From: Centropus unirufus
Lineage: Eukaryota > Chordata > Aves > Cuculiformes > Centropidae
DNA: 64,000 bases
Assembly (NCBI GenBank): GCA_013397695.1
Contig: VYZI01000125.1
Coordinates: forward strand, 537,706 to 601,705
Direction: 5' to 3'
Positions 1 through 13,034 of the stretch are shown here, piece by piece. Each line of letters starts with the position of its first letter. The first letter of the stretch is position 1. Made by a program: the position numbers and the translations under genes. The notes beneath the pieces were generated by a model. It ran no database searches. It saw only the letters and a list, made by a program, of their open reading frames with translations, and was not told the origin of the DNA.

Positions 1-3000
1 GTAAGAAAGGTGCATCCAAATCTCACAGACCTGCACTAATGGGAAAATGTTGTCATTAAAAAAAAAATTTGACATGAAAACATCAAATTATTCCAGATGT
101 CCTGTGAATTTCCCAAACAGCAGTGCTGGCACTCGCAAATCCATTGCAGCCACTCATGGAATATAAATCCACTGGACGTAAATAAAATAGGTTCTCCTAA
201 AGTATTCCCACATGAACAGAAGGAAGACTGGAAGCATTCAGAATGCTAATGATTAACCCAAATTGGAGAATATGGATATGATTGTCCCTATTGGAGAGAT
301 GCTGCTTTCTTCTCTAGACCCGGCAGGGCTCTATAGCCCTGGGTGCTGTAGAAATGCTTAATTTGGCCAGAAAAAAATTCCAAATTGCGAGTCATCGTGA
401 CAAAAAGAAACCCCCGTAATTTCTATTTGCTGCAGTGAGGAAAGGCATGTTTCTGTTTAACTAACCTGACATGATTTATTTCCACGTATAAGGTTTAGCC
501 ATATGTGTATATTGAAACCTCCAACTAATACAAATAAATTGGGCTTCAAGCTCTGCCCTTAAGAGGAGATAAATCCAATATTCTGAGTAGGATATTAGAC
601 ATAATAGTCAACAGTTAGTGTAGATGCACATCCATTCACATGATAGCAACCTGGAAAATATGTATATTAAAATACTGGGTCTATTTTGAAATAAATAAAA
701 AACAGCTTCCAGGAGAACTGAAAGTATTTCAATTATGCGATAGAAATGTGCAAGGAGTAAAATGGGGTAGGAATGCAATTAAGAGATTTTAAAGGTGTAG
801 TGTGATTGTTATGCAATAATTTACTAATAGGTTTATATCAGTGAGCAGATTTTTATGACCAAATATTTCAGGCAATGAATGATTCAGCTTCTACTGCTTT
901 GTGTCACAGACAAATGAACACAAAATCATTTTTATCTGTCATTTCTGCTTGTTCAATAATTGGTTGATGAACAGCTTTGCTACAAAACCCACTTACCTCC
1001 CCCCCACCCCTCACAAAAATGTTTCCTTTCTGAATCCTGATTGCTATGATCGTTAACCCGCTAGATGAATCTGAAGTAATATCAGAGCTGTAGATCTCTA
1101 GAAAGAACTGCATAACTAGCAAGGAATTGAATGAGATGCTAAGAGAGGGTCATGTCTAGAAGATGGTCTTCCTGCATCCCTCTAGCTGAGCTAGGAGTCA
1201 AGATGCATTTCCATTTCCTGGAAAACATCTTATTTCCCAGCATTTCAATTTCAGTTCAGAGTGAGTTGATCATAGTAGGTTTCCATAGAAGGAAATTTTT
1301 AAATACAATTCCAAAGAGATAAGAGGAATGTGGGGGGGAATATTTCCAAGCAATTCAGCCAGCCAATGTCAGAAGGCAGGCAAATGCAGACTAGCGGGAG
1401 ACAGGCAGGAGAGGCAGACAAGTGTTCTGCATGCCTGGCTCTGCGGGAAGCCTCCAAGGCACCACTCAGCCCTGCCCAGTGCAGCAGCTTTGCTGAACCA
1501 GCACATCCCAGCAGGAGCCTTTTTTCCTCTCTTCCTCTCGGGACTGTATCTCCTGGCATCCCAAGGTGTTTTCTGGGACTGCTTTCAAAAGCGTGAAAAT
1601 GTAACACATTGGGTGAGCATCTGATGGGCATTACTCTGGTTGAAAGCCACCTCTTTTTCCTTGGTATCTGTCAGCAGCAACAGGGAATGGTTCAATGCCA
1701 AACCATGGGACAACTGTTCTTCGTCTTGTGGACATACACAGGGACTCCATGTACCCCCAAGCCCATCTTGTTTCTTCATCCTCTTCCTACCTTATACAGA
1801 GGCACAGAAAACTTTTCCCACCCAGAGACACAAAAAAATGCTGTCCAGATCAATGGGAGAAGCAGGGATGAGGGCATTTTGCTTCCCCGGCCCCTTTCCT
1901 GATTTGACAATCCTTTCTTGGAAAAAAAAATCTCCCTGCAGAGGAAGAACTACTGACAGTGAAGAGGTAGTTTTGAATGCTGTGCCCTGTTGCCACATTT
2001 TCTGCATGAGACAGGCAATATCCTCAGCCCAAATCACCTCCATGATGGCTAACAGGTCTGTTTTAGTGTCAGGATTGAATCAATAAGTGTTTAAAAGATG
2101 AGAGACAAAGGACTGGAGAACTAGAGCAAAGGCCTCTGCTCATGGAGGTTTAATGAGATCTGAGCTGTTCAGGAGATCTGTAAATGAGCAGGGGAAGAGA
2201 AAGAACACTGAGCTGGTAAAGGTTTGTAAATCTCTTTTTTTCCCACATTTTTTTTTTGTCATCAGAGCAAAGCCTGGCTCCAAAAGTGCCAAAGAATCTC
2301 AGGACACTGAGTGCCTGAGAGATCAAATTGAGGGTGAAAATCAGTGTTGTTACATGCAGTGTAGTGAATTTCAGAAAAAAACCCAACTTCAATCATATAT
2401 TTTCCGAAAGTGGGTCCTAAATTAACTATCACCATCCAGGAAAGAAATGTTGGACTTGCTGTGGGTAGCTCCTTCCAACTGCCAGCTCCTTGCCCAGGAA
2501 AGACTAATAGTTAAGAATTGCTAAGAAGAAATAAACAACAGAAAAGGAAATATCTTTATGCCACTGATTAAATCCATGCTGTGGCCATGGATCGGCACTG
2601 CAGCTTGCCCTACTTACCCCTTCCTGAAACTAGAAAAACTACTGCAAAGGGCAACAAGTATGTTTTAATGAAAGAACTAGCCCTTTGTGGAGAGAGATGA
2701 AAAAGGCTCAGACTTCCAGCCTGTAGAAAAGAGTAACAGAGGAGAAAATCTGGTAGAGGTCTCTAATGAGTGGCAAAGAAAAAGAGAACAGGGATGGACA
2801 ATTAAACTATAACACCGAAGTAAAGGGTCACCCAATTCAATTGTCAGGAAGCAGGTTTACACCAGCAAAATGAACTGCTCTCTCACACAAGGTGCACTTG
2901 AATCGTGGCGCTCATTACCACAGGATAGGGAAGGTGTCAGAAGTATAAACAGGTATGCTTTTTCTTTTGACAGATGATGGGAAGGCTTGGCCTGTATTCA

Positions 3001-3750
3001 TTATTAATATAATGTGTTAGGCTTCAATATTATTATTACACGTTGGCTTGTATTCATTACTTGGCTGGGTAAAAGGGTGTGCCATTGAGAGGGTAGAGCT
3101 GTGGGAAGTTCATTTTGTACTTACACATGCTCTGTCTTGCGCAGCCTTTTCCTGAGCATCTACTGCTCAGGGAAGCTGGATGCTAGTTTCAATGAATATT
3201 TCCTAATCCCAAAATACCGGGAGATGGGCTACTTGCTTTCTCCCCTTGATCTCTTACTTTACAACTTTGTCATATACTGAGTGATAGATCTCATTATGAT
3301 GGTGCCAGGGGATGGAGGTGCTATTTTGCCTGAATGTATAGTTGGTACTTTAATGCAGCCAGCTTTACTCAAAAAAAATGGAAGGACGAGAACTGGGAAC
3401 ACAGAGAGCAGCTTGTATAGGATTTGGCTGGTGGTATTTTAGTCTAATGACACATATTCCAGCAGGAAGAATTGAGTATCCATAAGGTTGTTGAAACCTG
3501 ACCATTTGATTGCCGGCATTTTAGAAAAAATTAATTTTTAAAAACATCACAAAAAGCCTAGATGTACCAATACAAAGATAACACAGTGACAAAACATACA
3601 TCTGCCATCCTAAATACAGTGACATATGTACACACATCCTTCTGCAGACGGCTTGGGCACAGAGAAAGGTGCTGTGGCTCCCTGAAGCCTGTTGTTGTAG
3701 CCACCTCACATGCTATTCATGGTCTCTTGCTGGCAAATATCTTACAAAAG
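1..3750. other. Non-coding single-copy sequence, no gene recognised
   Basis: This stretch is AT-rich and holds no convincing exon. Around 1299-2086 several ORFs of up to 148 codons overlap on both strands, and none shows a family motif. That pattern is expected by chance in the locally GC-richer patch 1330-1900. Small features are a C-run at 996-1010, T-runs at about 2235-2257, and two similar copies of a 'tgtattcatta' motif about 55 bases apart near 2990 and 3045. A short segment near 2450-2480 vaguely resembles a CR1 3' end but is too weak to call. Confidence 0.55.
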
Positions 3751-3786
3751 CACAGAATGTTTGAGGTTGGGATGGATCTAAATTTA
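3751..3786 (-). mobile_element. Possible CR1 LINE 3'-end remnant (minus strand)
   Basis: The sequence starts 'cacagaatgtttgaggttgg', which resembles the reverse complement of a CR1 3' end (the usual plus-strand reading of a minus-oriented copy is an 'acagaatggtttgggttgg'-like block). The similarity fades after about 35 bases, so this would be an old, strongly truncated copy. It could also be chance similarity. A repeat-library search would settle it. Confidence 0.3.
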
Positions 3787-6700
3787 CCAGCACACTTAGG
3801 GTTCTCCAAAGGCATCCGTTGAACTCTACCATACGATGGCTCCTTCTGAAGAGTAGAAGTAGAGGTAAACATACTCTGGGTCAGACCTCCCACGGGTATT
3901 TAACTCCAACAGTCACACAGAATGGACTAAATCCTACAGATGTTCCTGTGGTCATCCTTCATATTAGTGAGTGCCCCTAAAATATGTCCCTTGTAGGAAC
4001 CCTGTCCACATGTCTGGTCTTTCTACCCCACTGCCATCACCACCATAAGCCACTGGTGAATCACTTGGATTTTGAAAAAGACTTCTTCCCAAGGACATCT
4101 TACATGCTTTCGTTTCTTTTTCTACCTAGGGAAAAGTTAGCATATTAGGAGAAGGAGAACACATTATGGTCTATGTTTTTCTCTGTACTCTTAGGAAATA
4201 CAGTGAGTGGTTGATCGCACTGTTCAAATACATGTAATAATGTCACAAACATCTCTCTCTGCAGGCTACAATTTCTTTCCCTCATGCTCTAAACTGATTT
4301 TCAAGCTAAACTTGTACTCTGAATGGCTAAACTAGCACCATGCTATGCTTTGTTTTACCTTTTCTGTAATTTACAGGACATGAAAGCCCATTAAAGAATT
4401 GAAGTAAAACTCCAGGCAGCATTGTAATGTGTACTGAATTAAAGGTTGGATAACATGCATCAAACTTGCACTTATCCCTACCTTCTGTCCCTCTCCTCAC
4501 TGACAGCTTGTCTCCTTCACAAAGAGGCAGCTAGCTTCAGAGTACTTTTGGAAAGCCAAGCAGGTTGCCAGCTGATATTCTTTCAGCAAAAAAATCTGTG
4601 AATGCATTTCACAGCACAAGCATGGTTTCCTACTTAGTATCGTTTGGGGTATAAACCATTAAAGGAAGCAGTTTAACAGCAGCAAATATACCAGCTGCAT
4701 ATGTCTTGATGCACAGATGGCAGACAAACAAATAGACATATTGGTATCGCTGTACAACACGATTCGCTTACCAGATTGAGGACTGTCAAATACTTCCACT
4801 GCCCACCGTAAAGGAACACTTCAGATGGGCGTTCTTCTGTTCTTACGTGCGTGATTGAATAAGTGACAAAAAAATACCAGAGAAAACCAAGGCAATGGTA
4901 TGTTGTGAGAGTAGAGATTTCCATGCTTTCGCTAAGAGCAAGTGGTAATCGATCCAAAAGCAGCTTTTCTCTTAAGGTCCTCAGCTGTTGTGCATAGGAA
5001 ATGGCCAGGCAGGAGGGTTTACTTCAGAGCAGACTCAGGACATGCTGCCACTTCACTCCCATCAAGAGGAATACGTACAAGGCTGTGAACTTTACTTCTA
5101 TTTGTTTCCCTTTTCACTGTACAGACGGGCTGGGGGGAGGGGGAGAGGCGGTGGTGAGAAGAATAGGCTTATTCCCTGGATTTAAATGCCTTGCTCAAGA
5201 TTAGTGAAGATTAGTTGTGGAGTTACATAAGGTTGGGGGGGATTTTTTTTTTTTTTGTTGTTTGCAAAAGTGGGGGAGCTTTGCTGCCGATTTTGTGTAA
5301 CAGACTGTCATGCTTTGGGTAGTGTGAACAAGTGGTATTTTCCTTTCTCATAGCTATGAGTACAGCCATGTCTCCAACTCAGTTTGGGAAGCCTCAGGGA
5401 CTGTTTTTCCCTTGTGCCAAAGAAAGAAATGGGAAAACTAATGGTCTGTGAAAGAAAAATTAGTTGATCTGTTGATAGGCTATGGAGGTGGCAAGGAAGC
5501 TGAGAAGAATCACTGGCAAAAGTATTCATGGTTGAAAATCACTGCAAGCATCAACAATTTTTTGAAGAAAAAGGTTCTGCTCCCTTTATGCCACTTTACG
5601 CAGTTGGGATCCTTCACAACCATGAATGGCAGGTCAGCCAAAACCCACATCGCTTTGAAACTCTGACAGGGAAGGAGACAAAGGGCAAAGGTTTTGAGTG
5701 ACAAACTCTTAGCACTGAGCAGGGCTTACACCTACCTGCTTCTTTGCCGGCTGCTATGCACCTTCAGACAACCCAAAAGTGCAATATTTAGGTGCTGTTA
5801 GTCCTAGGGTACACGAGAGCGGAATTACTACTCATGTAATGATACAAAAAATGAAGCAACCAAACAAATTCCCATGGAAATGCTCATTCTTCCCTCTCCC
5901 TCTGACCAGCTAAGCAGTCCTAATTATCACTGGAAAGTACACATGACATTTGCTATTTGGGCCAAAGTGGGGTTTGGGTTTTTTTTTTTGTTTTGGTTTT
6001 TTTTTTTACGTTTTTCCTTCTAACTGGCCCACAGGCAGCATTGAGCAATCTGTTGTGTTTTGGTTTGTTTTGGGTTTTCTCAAGAACATGTGGGATAATC
6101 TCTTATAAACTCAGACAGCAATGTGCATGTGTGTTGAGAAACAGCCCTTGCACTAAGGCACTTCTATATCCCTGTGTTTCATTGACTTCTCCCCTAATTC
6201 AGATTACTCTCATCCAGATTCCCCAGGCATTCCAGCTATCACAATCGCAATGTAATATTTCCACCTCACTTGGGAAAAATTAAGATATAGGTCTTTTTGT
6301 GGTTGTTTGAGGTTGGAGGAGAAAAAATACTTGCCAAAACAAAAGGAAAACAACAAACATGGGAATATATGTTTCAGGCTCCTATAATGGAAATCCAGCA
6401 GAAAAGAGTTGCCGTTGCTTACTTTATAGGAAGGGCTAGTGCCGTCTTGAGTGGCTTGGTCTGCTCCTCCTTGTTAAGACTTATCCATGTGACAAAAAGC
6501 AGGAACTGAATAGGACTATGGCATGGAATGGCCCTTTTTATTAGAGATTTGCATATCAGAGCCACTAAGCAGTCAGCACTTAAGCTATCTTCACTCCAGT
6601 TTTTCTGAGATTTTGTTATCGTGCAACTTTAAAACTGGAAAGGCATGTGCTTCAGCTCTGTAGGTGCACAAATTCATGCAAATGAATGTAAATACATGCA

Positions 6701-7080
6701 AAAAGTCAAAGTATGTTTTTTCTTTTTCTGGAGGATCTTGGCCAGTATGGCTGAGAAGGTGTCAAGTACGGTGACAGTTTTCTGATGTGGACACCTGTCC
6801 CACAGACTGAGACCATCTGCTTTATTTTCCTATATACAAGAAACAAGATACATATCCTTCAGTCTAGATAAGGGATGAAGTTTGGATGTACAAACATCAC
6901 AAAGCATGAGCATCAGGTAGGAAGTGAAGTCTAACACCCCACACTTCATGGAGTCGTTCTTATTTCACTGCCAATGTAATGCTGCAAATAAGTACACTGG
7001 AAAATTGGTATCTTATGCCTTCTCTCCATGGGGATGAACTGAGGTTCAACAGAACAGAAAATTGAGTCCCTTTTTTTTGC
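3787..7080. other. Non-coding sequence with G-rich and T-rich tracts
   Basis: No exon or RNA gene is recognisable. The stretch contains a G-rich patch at about 5127-5152 (runs of three, six and five G, not a strict four-tract quadruplex). T-rich low-complexity runs lie at about 5239-5256 and 5978-6008. ORFs here are below about 110 codons, and the ORF at 5957-6283 is driven by the T-run (phenylalanine and valine rich), so it is not taken as coding. Confidence 0.5.
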
Positions 7081-7149
7081 AAGGAGAGGGAGGAAGGGAT
7101 AGAGGGAGAGAGGATAAGAGGGAGGGGAAAAAAGAGGGAGAGAGGGAGA
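7081..7149 (+). repeat. Polypurine (GA-rich) tract
   Basis: Of 69 bases, 67 are purines; only the T at 7100 and the T at 7114 interrupt it. It consists of irregular GGGA and GAGA units and follows a short T-run at about 7071-7078. Homopurine stretches of this length can form intramolecular triplex (H-DNA) when mirror-symmetric, but this one is only roughly symmetric. It reads as degenerate GA-type low-complexity DNA. Confidence 0.8.
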
Positions 7150-9260
7150 TTACAAAGTGAATACATGCCAAGTACTTCCCTCGACAAGTGATTGGTTCAT
7201 GATTTACATAAAATTACAGGTGATGGCATCATACAAGTTCTCTATTACACAGGCTCAGTGAGTCGGGGTTCAGCTCCAGGAGGCTGTGTTTCTTGTGTTG
7301 CTCTACCAAATTGGCTCACCTGATGACAGGGCTTGCTAAATATGTTCTCCCCTAGTCCACATGCCCAGGATGTACCCTATGCCAGATTCTCTGGGTACTT
7401 TGTTCTTTTAATTAGAACAAGGTCTGCTATTTTAATTCATATAAACAAATGTTAGTCTCTTCTGCTAGTATCTTGCTTATCAAGATATTTAGAACAAGAC
7501 GCTCTCTTGCAACTTAGGGGCACGGGCAGATGTGCTGCTGCGGATCTTGCCGGATGGTTCAGGGAAATACCATTTTCCATCTGCTTGGTACCACACATCA
7601 GCTAAAATCTGCTGCTGCCCTGCAGCTGAGCCTCATCCATGCAGTCTGCCAAGGCTCCAAGTCTGCCTCACTGGCTCATCTGATTTCAGCAGCCACAGCT
7701 GAGCTTGTGTTGAAGCAAACTGGGAACTCCCACTTAGTTCATTAGCTGAAGAATAGTAACGACTAAAAGGAGCTGTAAACCACCTTGTATACACAAGATA
7801 TCCCCTGCGCATACCATCTTCTGGGGGACTGAGGAGGGTGAGTGAGCCCAAAATGGGCTTGACTTACTCATGTTATAATTAGCGTGGTTCAGGTACACAG
7901 ATGACAGTAGACAGTGTAAACTGGTAATATCTTAGGCTAATTTGTCTGTTTGTAATGTCATTGTGTGTCTCTGCTGATGGGTATGGTATTGCCAGGCTAT
8001 TGATCAGTCCTCCTTGAATCCTTCATTATCATATAGAGCTTGGCTATCACCTCAGCCTGTCTCTGATGAAGCAGCTGGTAGAAATCAATATTACTGTTTC
8101 CTCATGGGCTAACAATTAGTTTAGAGACCAGCTAGATTCTTTCAAATTCTTTCAAATACTCTTTGATATTTTTGCAATGGCAAGGTTTGCTCTCTGTCAG
8201 GGCAGCATCCAGTGAGGGCAGGATCAAGACAGGAAATAACCAACAGATGATAGTAGTTAGGGCCAGGTGGGGGGAAAGGATATAAAGCCCTAGGAAAGGC
8301 TTTTGGGGGCTAACTAAAAAGGGCAAAAAAGCAAAACTGGGTCCTTGCACCTAGCTTTAGATGCAACATGGGAACAAGGGGCTATATAAGCAACTGGGAC
8401 TGGCCTTGTTCAGAAGGATTTTATAGACTGAAGAAACCCTGAGGAACTGAGTAAGTAAATTTTTCTTCTAAGTTTCTGACACTTAATTCTATTCTCAATG
8501 CAGTTATGTATGGATTTAATAATTTCTTTATTTTTTATTTATGGTAAGCTGACTTGCATTTAGGGTGGCATTCCTTGAAAGCAGATCCTGTGGCCATTCT
8601 TGTACAACATCTTCTGTGTATTATGTGTGTCCAGAGTTAATAGAGCCCGTGTCTGCTATGTTCTGGTGTAGTTGCTGGTAATGTAGGGCTGTGTGTGGAA
8701 GTGGTGATTTCTGATAAGCATTAGCTAAGAAACATTTTTAGCACGTAGAGTGAGTCTGCCTGAGCTCTATGTCCCCAGGGACATCTGTAATAATGAGTCA
8801 TTCTGTGACGATCCTGATGTATGAAACGAAACCTAATTGACAAACTCGCAAGCCTGGCGTAGCCTGCTCCAGGCATCCTCAAATCCTGAGGCAGACTCCC
8901 CAAAATCATGTGGTTAGCGTAACAAAAGTTATAATTCTCTCTGGTTTTATTTGTCTTGGGCTTTAGTAGCTTCTACGAGTCTGAATTTTCCATTTCCTCC
9001 TCACAGCTGCACGAGTGACAAGTGTAAAAATGTTTCAACCACTAATAAAAGCAGAGGGCATTGCCCAGTGATGCTGCAGAGATGGCAACAGCTAATGAAA
9101 ATCAATAAAAACATCCTGAGATATTTCACTAAAAATCTGAAAATGAGCAATGCTGCAACATATACCTGATGGGTATGGCAAGCAGGAAAGTTATGCAGTT
9201 GACAGACAGCTTCTGTGTCCTCCTGCATGGGCCTCTCTTCTGTATCTTGTGTGAGATGTA

Positions 9261-9278
9261 AAAAAATATATATTTTTT
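9261..9278. repeat. Perfect A/T palindrome, 18 bases
   Basis: The sequence is AAAAAATATATATTTTTT, identical to its own reverse complement. It consists only of A and T, so it is probably low-complexity rather than a binding site. Confidence 0.8.
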
Positions 9279-9831
9279 AAGAGAAAGATGGGAAGTGATT
9301 TCTCATCTTGATACGTTTGTTTTGTTTTTTTGTTTTTTTTAAAGTTGTTCAAAACTGGCAAAATCAGAGGGATTTTTCAGTCCCAAGCTGTTGACCGATG
9401 TACAATTCAGCAGGTGGAAATACTCATTCAGTCTTCAAAGTTTCTCCCTCACACTGACTTCATTTGTTTTTTAAACTATACATGTATTCAGACTGCTAAA
9501 CGAAATGTCACTTTGATCCAGAAACAAAAACTTAATTATCTCCAACTCTAGTGGAACTTGATAATTATTTATCACGAAGCCCCAATAATGTCTCCTCTCT
9601 TGGCAAGGTGAATACTACTTAGAAATAAAAGACATGGTTTTCATTGGTTCTCAACAGTTTCCAAGTACTTTTTGAAGAGATATATAACATTGCTTTTAAA
9701 TACTGGCTTTTCCATTTTCTGTCAGAAATGCAAAATAATTCTTTTACCATTTAGAAATATTCTGCACATAGAATCTGAAGTTCAGAGTGAAACAAACACA
9801 CTATGGCATACTAAGGAAGAAATGGCAGAGT

Positions 9832-9856
9832 ATTTTTTTTATTTTTTTTTTTTTTT
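9832..9856 (+). repeat. T-rich low-complexity run
   Basis: This is a near-pure T-run broken by a single A. It could be the reverse-strand poly-A tail of a retroposed sequence, but no recognisable retroposon body lies beside it. Confidence 0.6.
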
Positions 9857-12800
9857 AGATCCTGGATATGGTATGACTAGTCCTTACTGGACTCCTTCCT
9901 GCTAGATAATTGTGGTGGGCCAGCTAAGTAATGTATTAATGGTAATTTGCCCTTTCTGGAGGGGACCAAGTATGTACCAACTGGTCTTGCAAGGTGTGTG
10001 TGATAACATACTGCTTATCAAAATGCTTTATGACTTGTTTGGTGTTTTTTGTCTCCCATGAAGCTCAGCAGCTTCTAGGGCAGGATGCAATAGCTCTTTG
10101 GCAGAAAAGTTTTTTGTGAAGTTTCATGAGTGGACCTAGAGAGCACCTTGCTGGACTGATGGTTTAAGAACTGCAGGTGGTGGTGTAGGGAAGTCAGCCA
10201 GGTCACTCTTCTTTCATGACTATGTGAAGACATCACTTGTTGCTTTTTTTCCACATGCCATTCAGAAGATTAACAGATCTAGTGTTATGTTACTCTTGAG
10301 TTTGTGATCCACGTACAATCCTAAATAACTAGTCCATATGCCAGGCAATAGCAAATCGCTCAACACTGACTCCAGCAATCAGTGCTTGCCTAAGTGGTGT
10401 AGTTTGTGTAAATCTACCTGAAGGAGATGATGTTACCTATGGTATCAGAGAATAATAATGCTGAAAACATCTGTTGAAACACAAAGTAATGACGGTCCTC
10501 CTAAAGTCCTTACAATATCTAAAACATGTTGGAGGAAAGGATATAATTCTGCAAGAGATGTTGAAGAGATATTGCTAGTCCACTCCTCACCACTGATATA
10601 ATTTTGATGGATGACTCAACAGGTTACAGAACATGCTATGACCTCAAGAGCCTCTTGGACCCTTCTTGATGCTGAGGACCATGCAAGTTGTCCGGAGGGG
10701 AAAATACAAGGATCCCCTCTCCATGGGGACACTAATACCCTTTGTACACCAAACCCACATCCAGTTCCTGCTCCTTATCAGACACTGAAGAACAAAATAA
10801 ATTTTTCAATCTGTGCAAGGCAAGGGTAAAACACAGATTGCATTGTTTCAATGATGCTAACAACATACAAAAGTTGAACCAGTGGGCTAGTCAGACTGGC
10901 TGTCTGGCATTAAGGACAGAAAGTGAGTTTTCTGCCTAAAAGCAGACGCACCATTGCCGAGGTGTTCACATAAGTTATCAGTAAGGTCTGGCACAGGTTG
11001 TGGCTCTGGACTTTGCTTGCATAATGAGCCATCTGCTGCTAGTGATTCCTTACTGGAACAAGGATTACTTAGAGGGCTGTGCAGGCTCAGGCGCAGCCCA
11101 CACACCCTTGCTCAGCCCTTGAGGTGAGGCATTGCCTTGGCAATCAGGCTTTAATGGGGCACTATAAGCAAGCAAGTGCCCAGTTTAACAGGAGAAGCCC
11201 ACTCTTCATCATCTTCTCAAATGAAAAAGTGAATTCTGCAGCAGGAAGTGTATGGGATACAATTGGTATCTCAGTGTCTTAGCTACCGTTCTTCAGCATG
11301 CATGTATTATTGCTACTGCAAAGAACTGACAAACTGCTCATAATTACTCAGTCCCTTTGCCCAGGGAAGATGTCCCTGAATTTTCCTGCATCTTTGTTGA
11401 AGATGGGATGGGGAAGAATAATGTTCAGAGCAATCCCTCCTCAAGCTGAAGTGGCCTACTGCTTGCTCTCCATTTTTCCTTATCCTGATCACCAGGACTG
11501 ACCCCCAATAAAAATGTCCCCCAGCACCAGTGCTTTTTTGAGAGGGTCAGTTCATTTCCCACAGCTTCCCCTTAGCTCTTGTCTCAGTAGGCATGTACTT
11601 GCCTACTGTAGTTCTTAATTTGCACAGGTCTTCCTGTCTGGGTGACTTTTTCTACTTCCACAAGGTACTGTGGTAGAGCACGTATTATCCAAACAGCTGT
11701 GCTGGTCAGCACCCAGTTCTGACACACAGCACCTGTCTGCAATCTGTCTCTCCTGTAGCAGTGCTATAGATGATGGGTATGGCTTGAAGAGAACTTTCTG
11801 CCTTCTCCTCAGCCTTATTCTCTGTTTGTAGGCTGCCCTTGGAGCAGAGCTTCAGCTTGTCCTCTGCGAGGGAGAGAGCTGCTACAAGAAGATGTAGTAG
11901 TTGTGGTTTACCTTTGCATCTGCAACCATGGCCTCTTGATGTAGCATATCATGACCTTACGAACTGGATTGATATAGCGGTGGCTTTTTGAAGAATATTT
12001 TGCTGTGGCTGTTTACAAGGCAGACTATAACTAGAAGATATTTCTCAAAAGTTATCCTATATAAAAAAGAACTTGGTGGAGAGGAAAAAAATATACACAA
12101 ACCTCTATTTTTTACACCCTTCTTTACAACATCCACCTTAACTTTCCTTCTGCCACTGTCGGTTCCATTACATGAAGGACACTGGCGTGTTTCCTTTCCT
12201 TACAGCTATTTTCAGTGATGAGGAAAAGTGCCTTCAGCTTTTGCAACACTTCATTTGACCATTGGTCAGATAATCAGATGTATTTGTGAGGAATTTGAGT
12301 TTGGAATAAGGCCATGTTTTTATAAAACTCTTGCACTGGCCCCTTCTTTCTCAATGTCCTCTTAAAACATGTTGTGTCTCATTAATGCTAAATGAGTTTG
12401 AGGGATCTGAAGTTTCTTGATCGCAGGGTATAGATGCGTAGTGAAAACACAGGTGGTTTGTAGACCTTTATGTTTCTGGGATCAGCTGGTAGAGGGAGGT
12501 GGTATTTGTCATTAGCTTCTGCTCTCAAGAGCTTGGAGTTTTCTTACAATCTTTTTTCTAAAAATGGGGAAGGAAAAGAAACCTGCCCTTTCCGAGTTCA
12601 CGATGCTGGTTATCAGCTAATTCTACTGTTTACTGTTCATACAGCTAAACAACTGCCTGTGTTTGGTAGTGAGCTCAAGTTCATCTGCAGCACACAGGAC
12701 AGAGCTGCCTGCTTGTTTTCACCAGAAGCTTGCTGCTGTTGTTTAATTGTAGTACTCAGTGGGCATCTGCAGTACTGCTTTCCACTTGCCTGGTTCAAAA

Positions 12801-12993
12801 CACTTTAAAAAGGAAGTGCATCATTGCCTTGTCTTTGAAGGAGGAAACCTGAGCTTCTAGGCAAGCTGTTGAAGGGTGCTGCTCCCAATTCATTAGGTAG
12901 AAGATGGTGAAAAGACAAAGAAAACTTAGGATTCAGATAAGCTGATTTCTTCCCTGTGTCAAACAATAGCATATAACTGTGTGGAACTTTCTA

Positions 12994-13034
12994 AGTGTAT
13001 GTTAGCATAGAGTTGCCTATGCTAACATACACTG
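12994..13034. repeat. Perfect 17-bp inverted repeat (hairpin) with 6-base loop
   Basis: The left arm AGTGTATGTTAGCATAG (12994-13010) and the right arm CTATGCTAACATACACT (13017-13033) are exact reverse complements around the loop AGTTGC. Pairing stops cleanly at both ends. The stem has mixed base composition, so this is not a low-complexity palindrome. No flanking transposon sequence is recognised. It is shorter than a typical miRNA precursor. A recent inverted micro-duplication is the simplest explanation. Confidence 0.9.

Larger units (their letters stand above)
7150..12993. other. Non-coding single-copy sequence, no gene recognised
   Basis: All ORFs are short (up to 112 codons) and show no protein-family features. 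Minor structures are a tandem pair of a 10-base unit (attctttcaa, 8136-8155), an 18-base perfect A/T palindrome at 9261-9278, and a T-rich run at about 9832-9856. Nothing resembles a tRNA, a retroviral LTR or a splice-bounded exon. Confidence 0.5.

Noticed and set aside
1299..2086. Overlapping ORFs of up to 148 codons
   Set aside because: They overlap on both strands in a GC-richer patch, without domain, splice or start context.
2450..2480. 'gttggacttgctg...tccttccaac' resembling a CR1 3' end
   Set aside because: Only two short words match and the octamer tail is absent.
5127..5152. Possible G-quadruplex in a G-rich patch
   Set aside because: There are only three G tracts of three or more with proper loops; the fourth is GG, so it fails the strict pattern.
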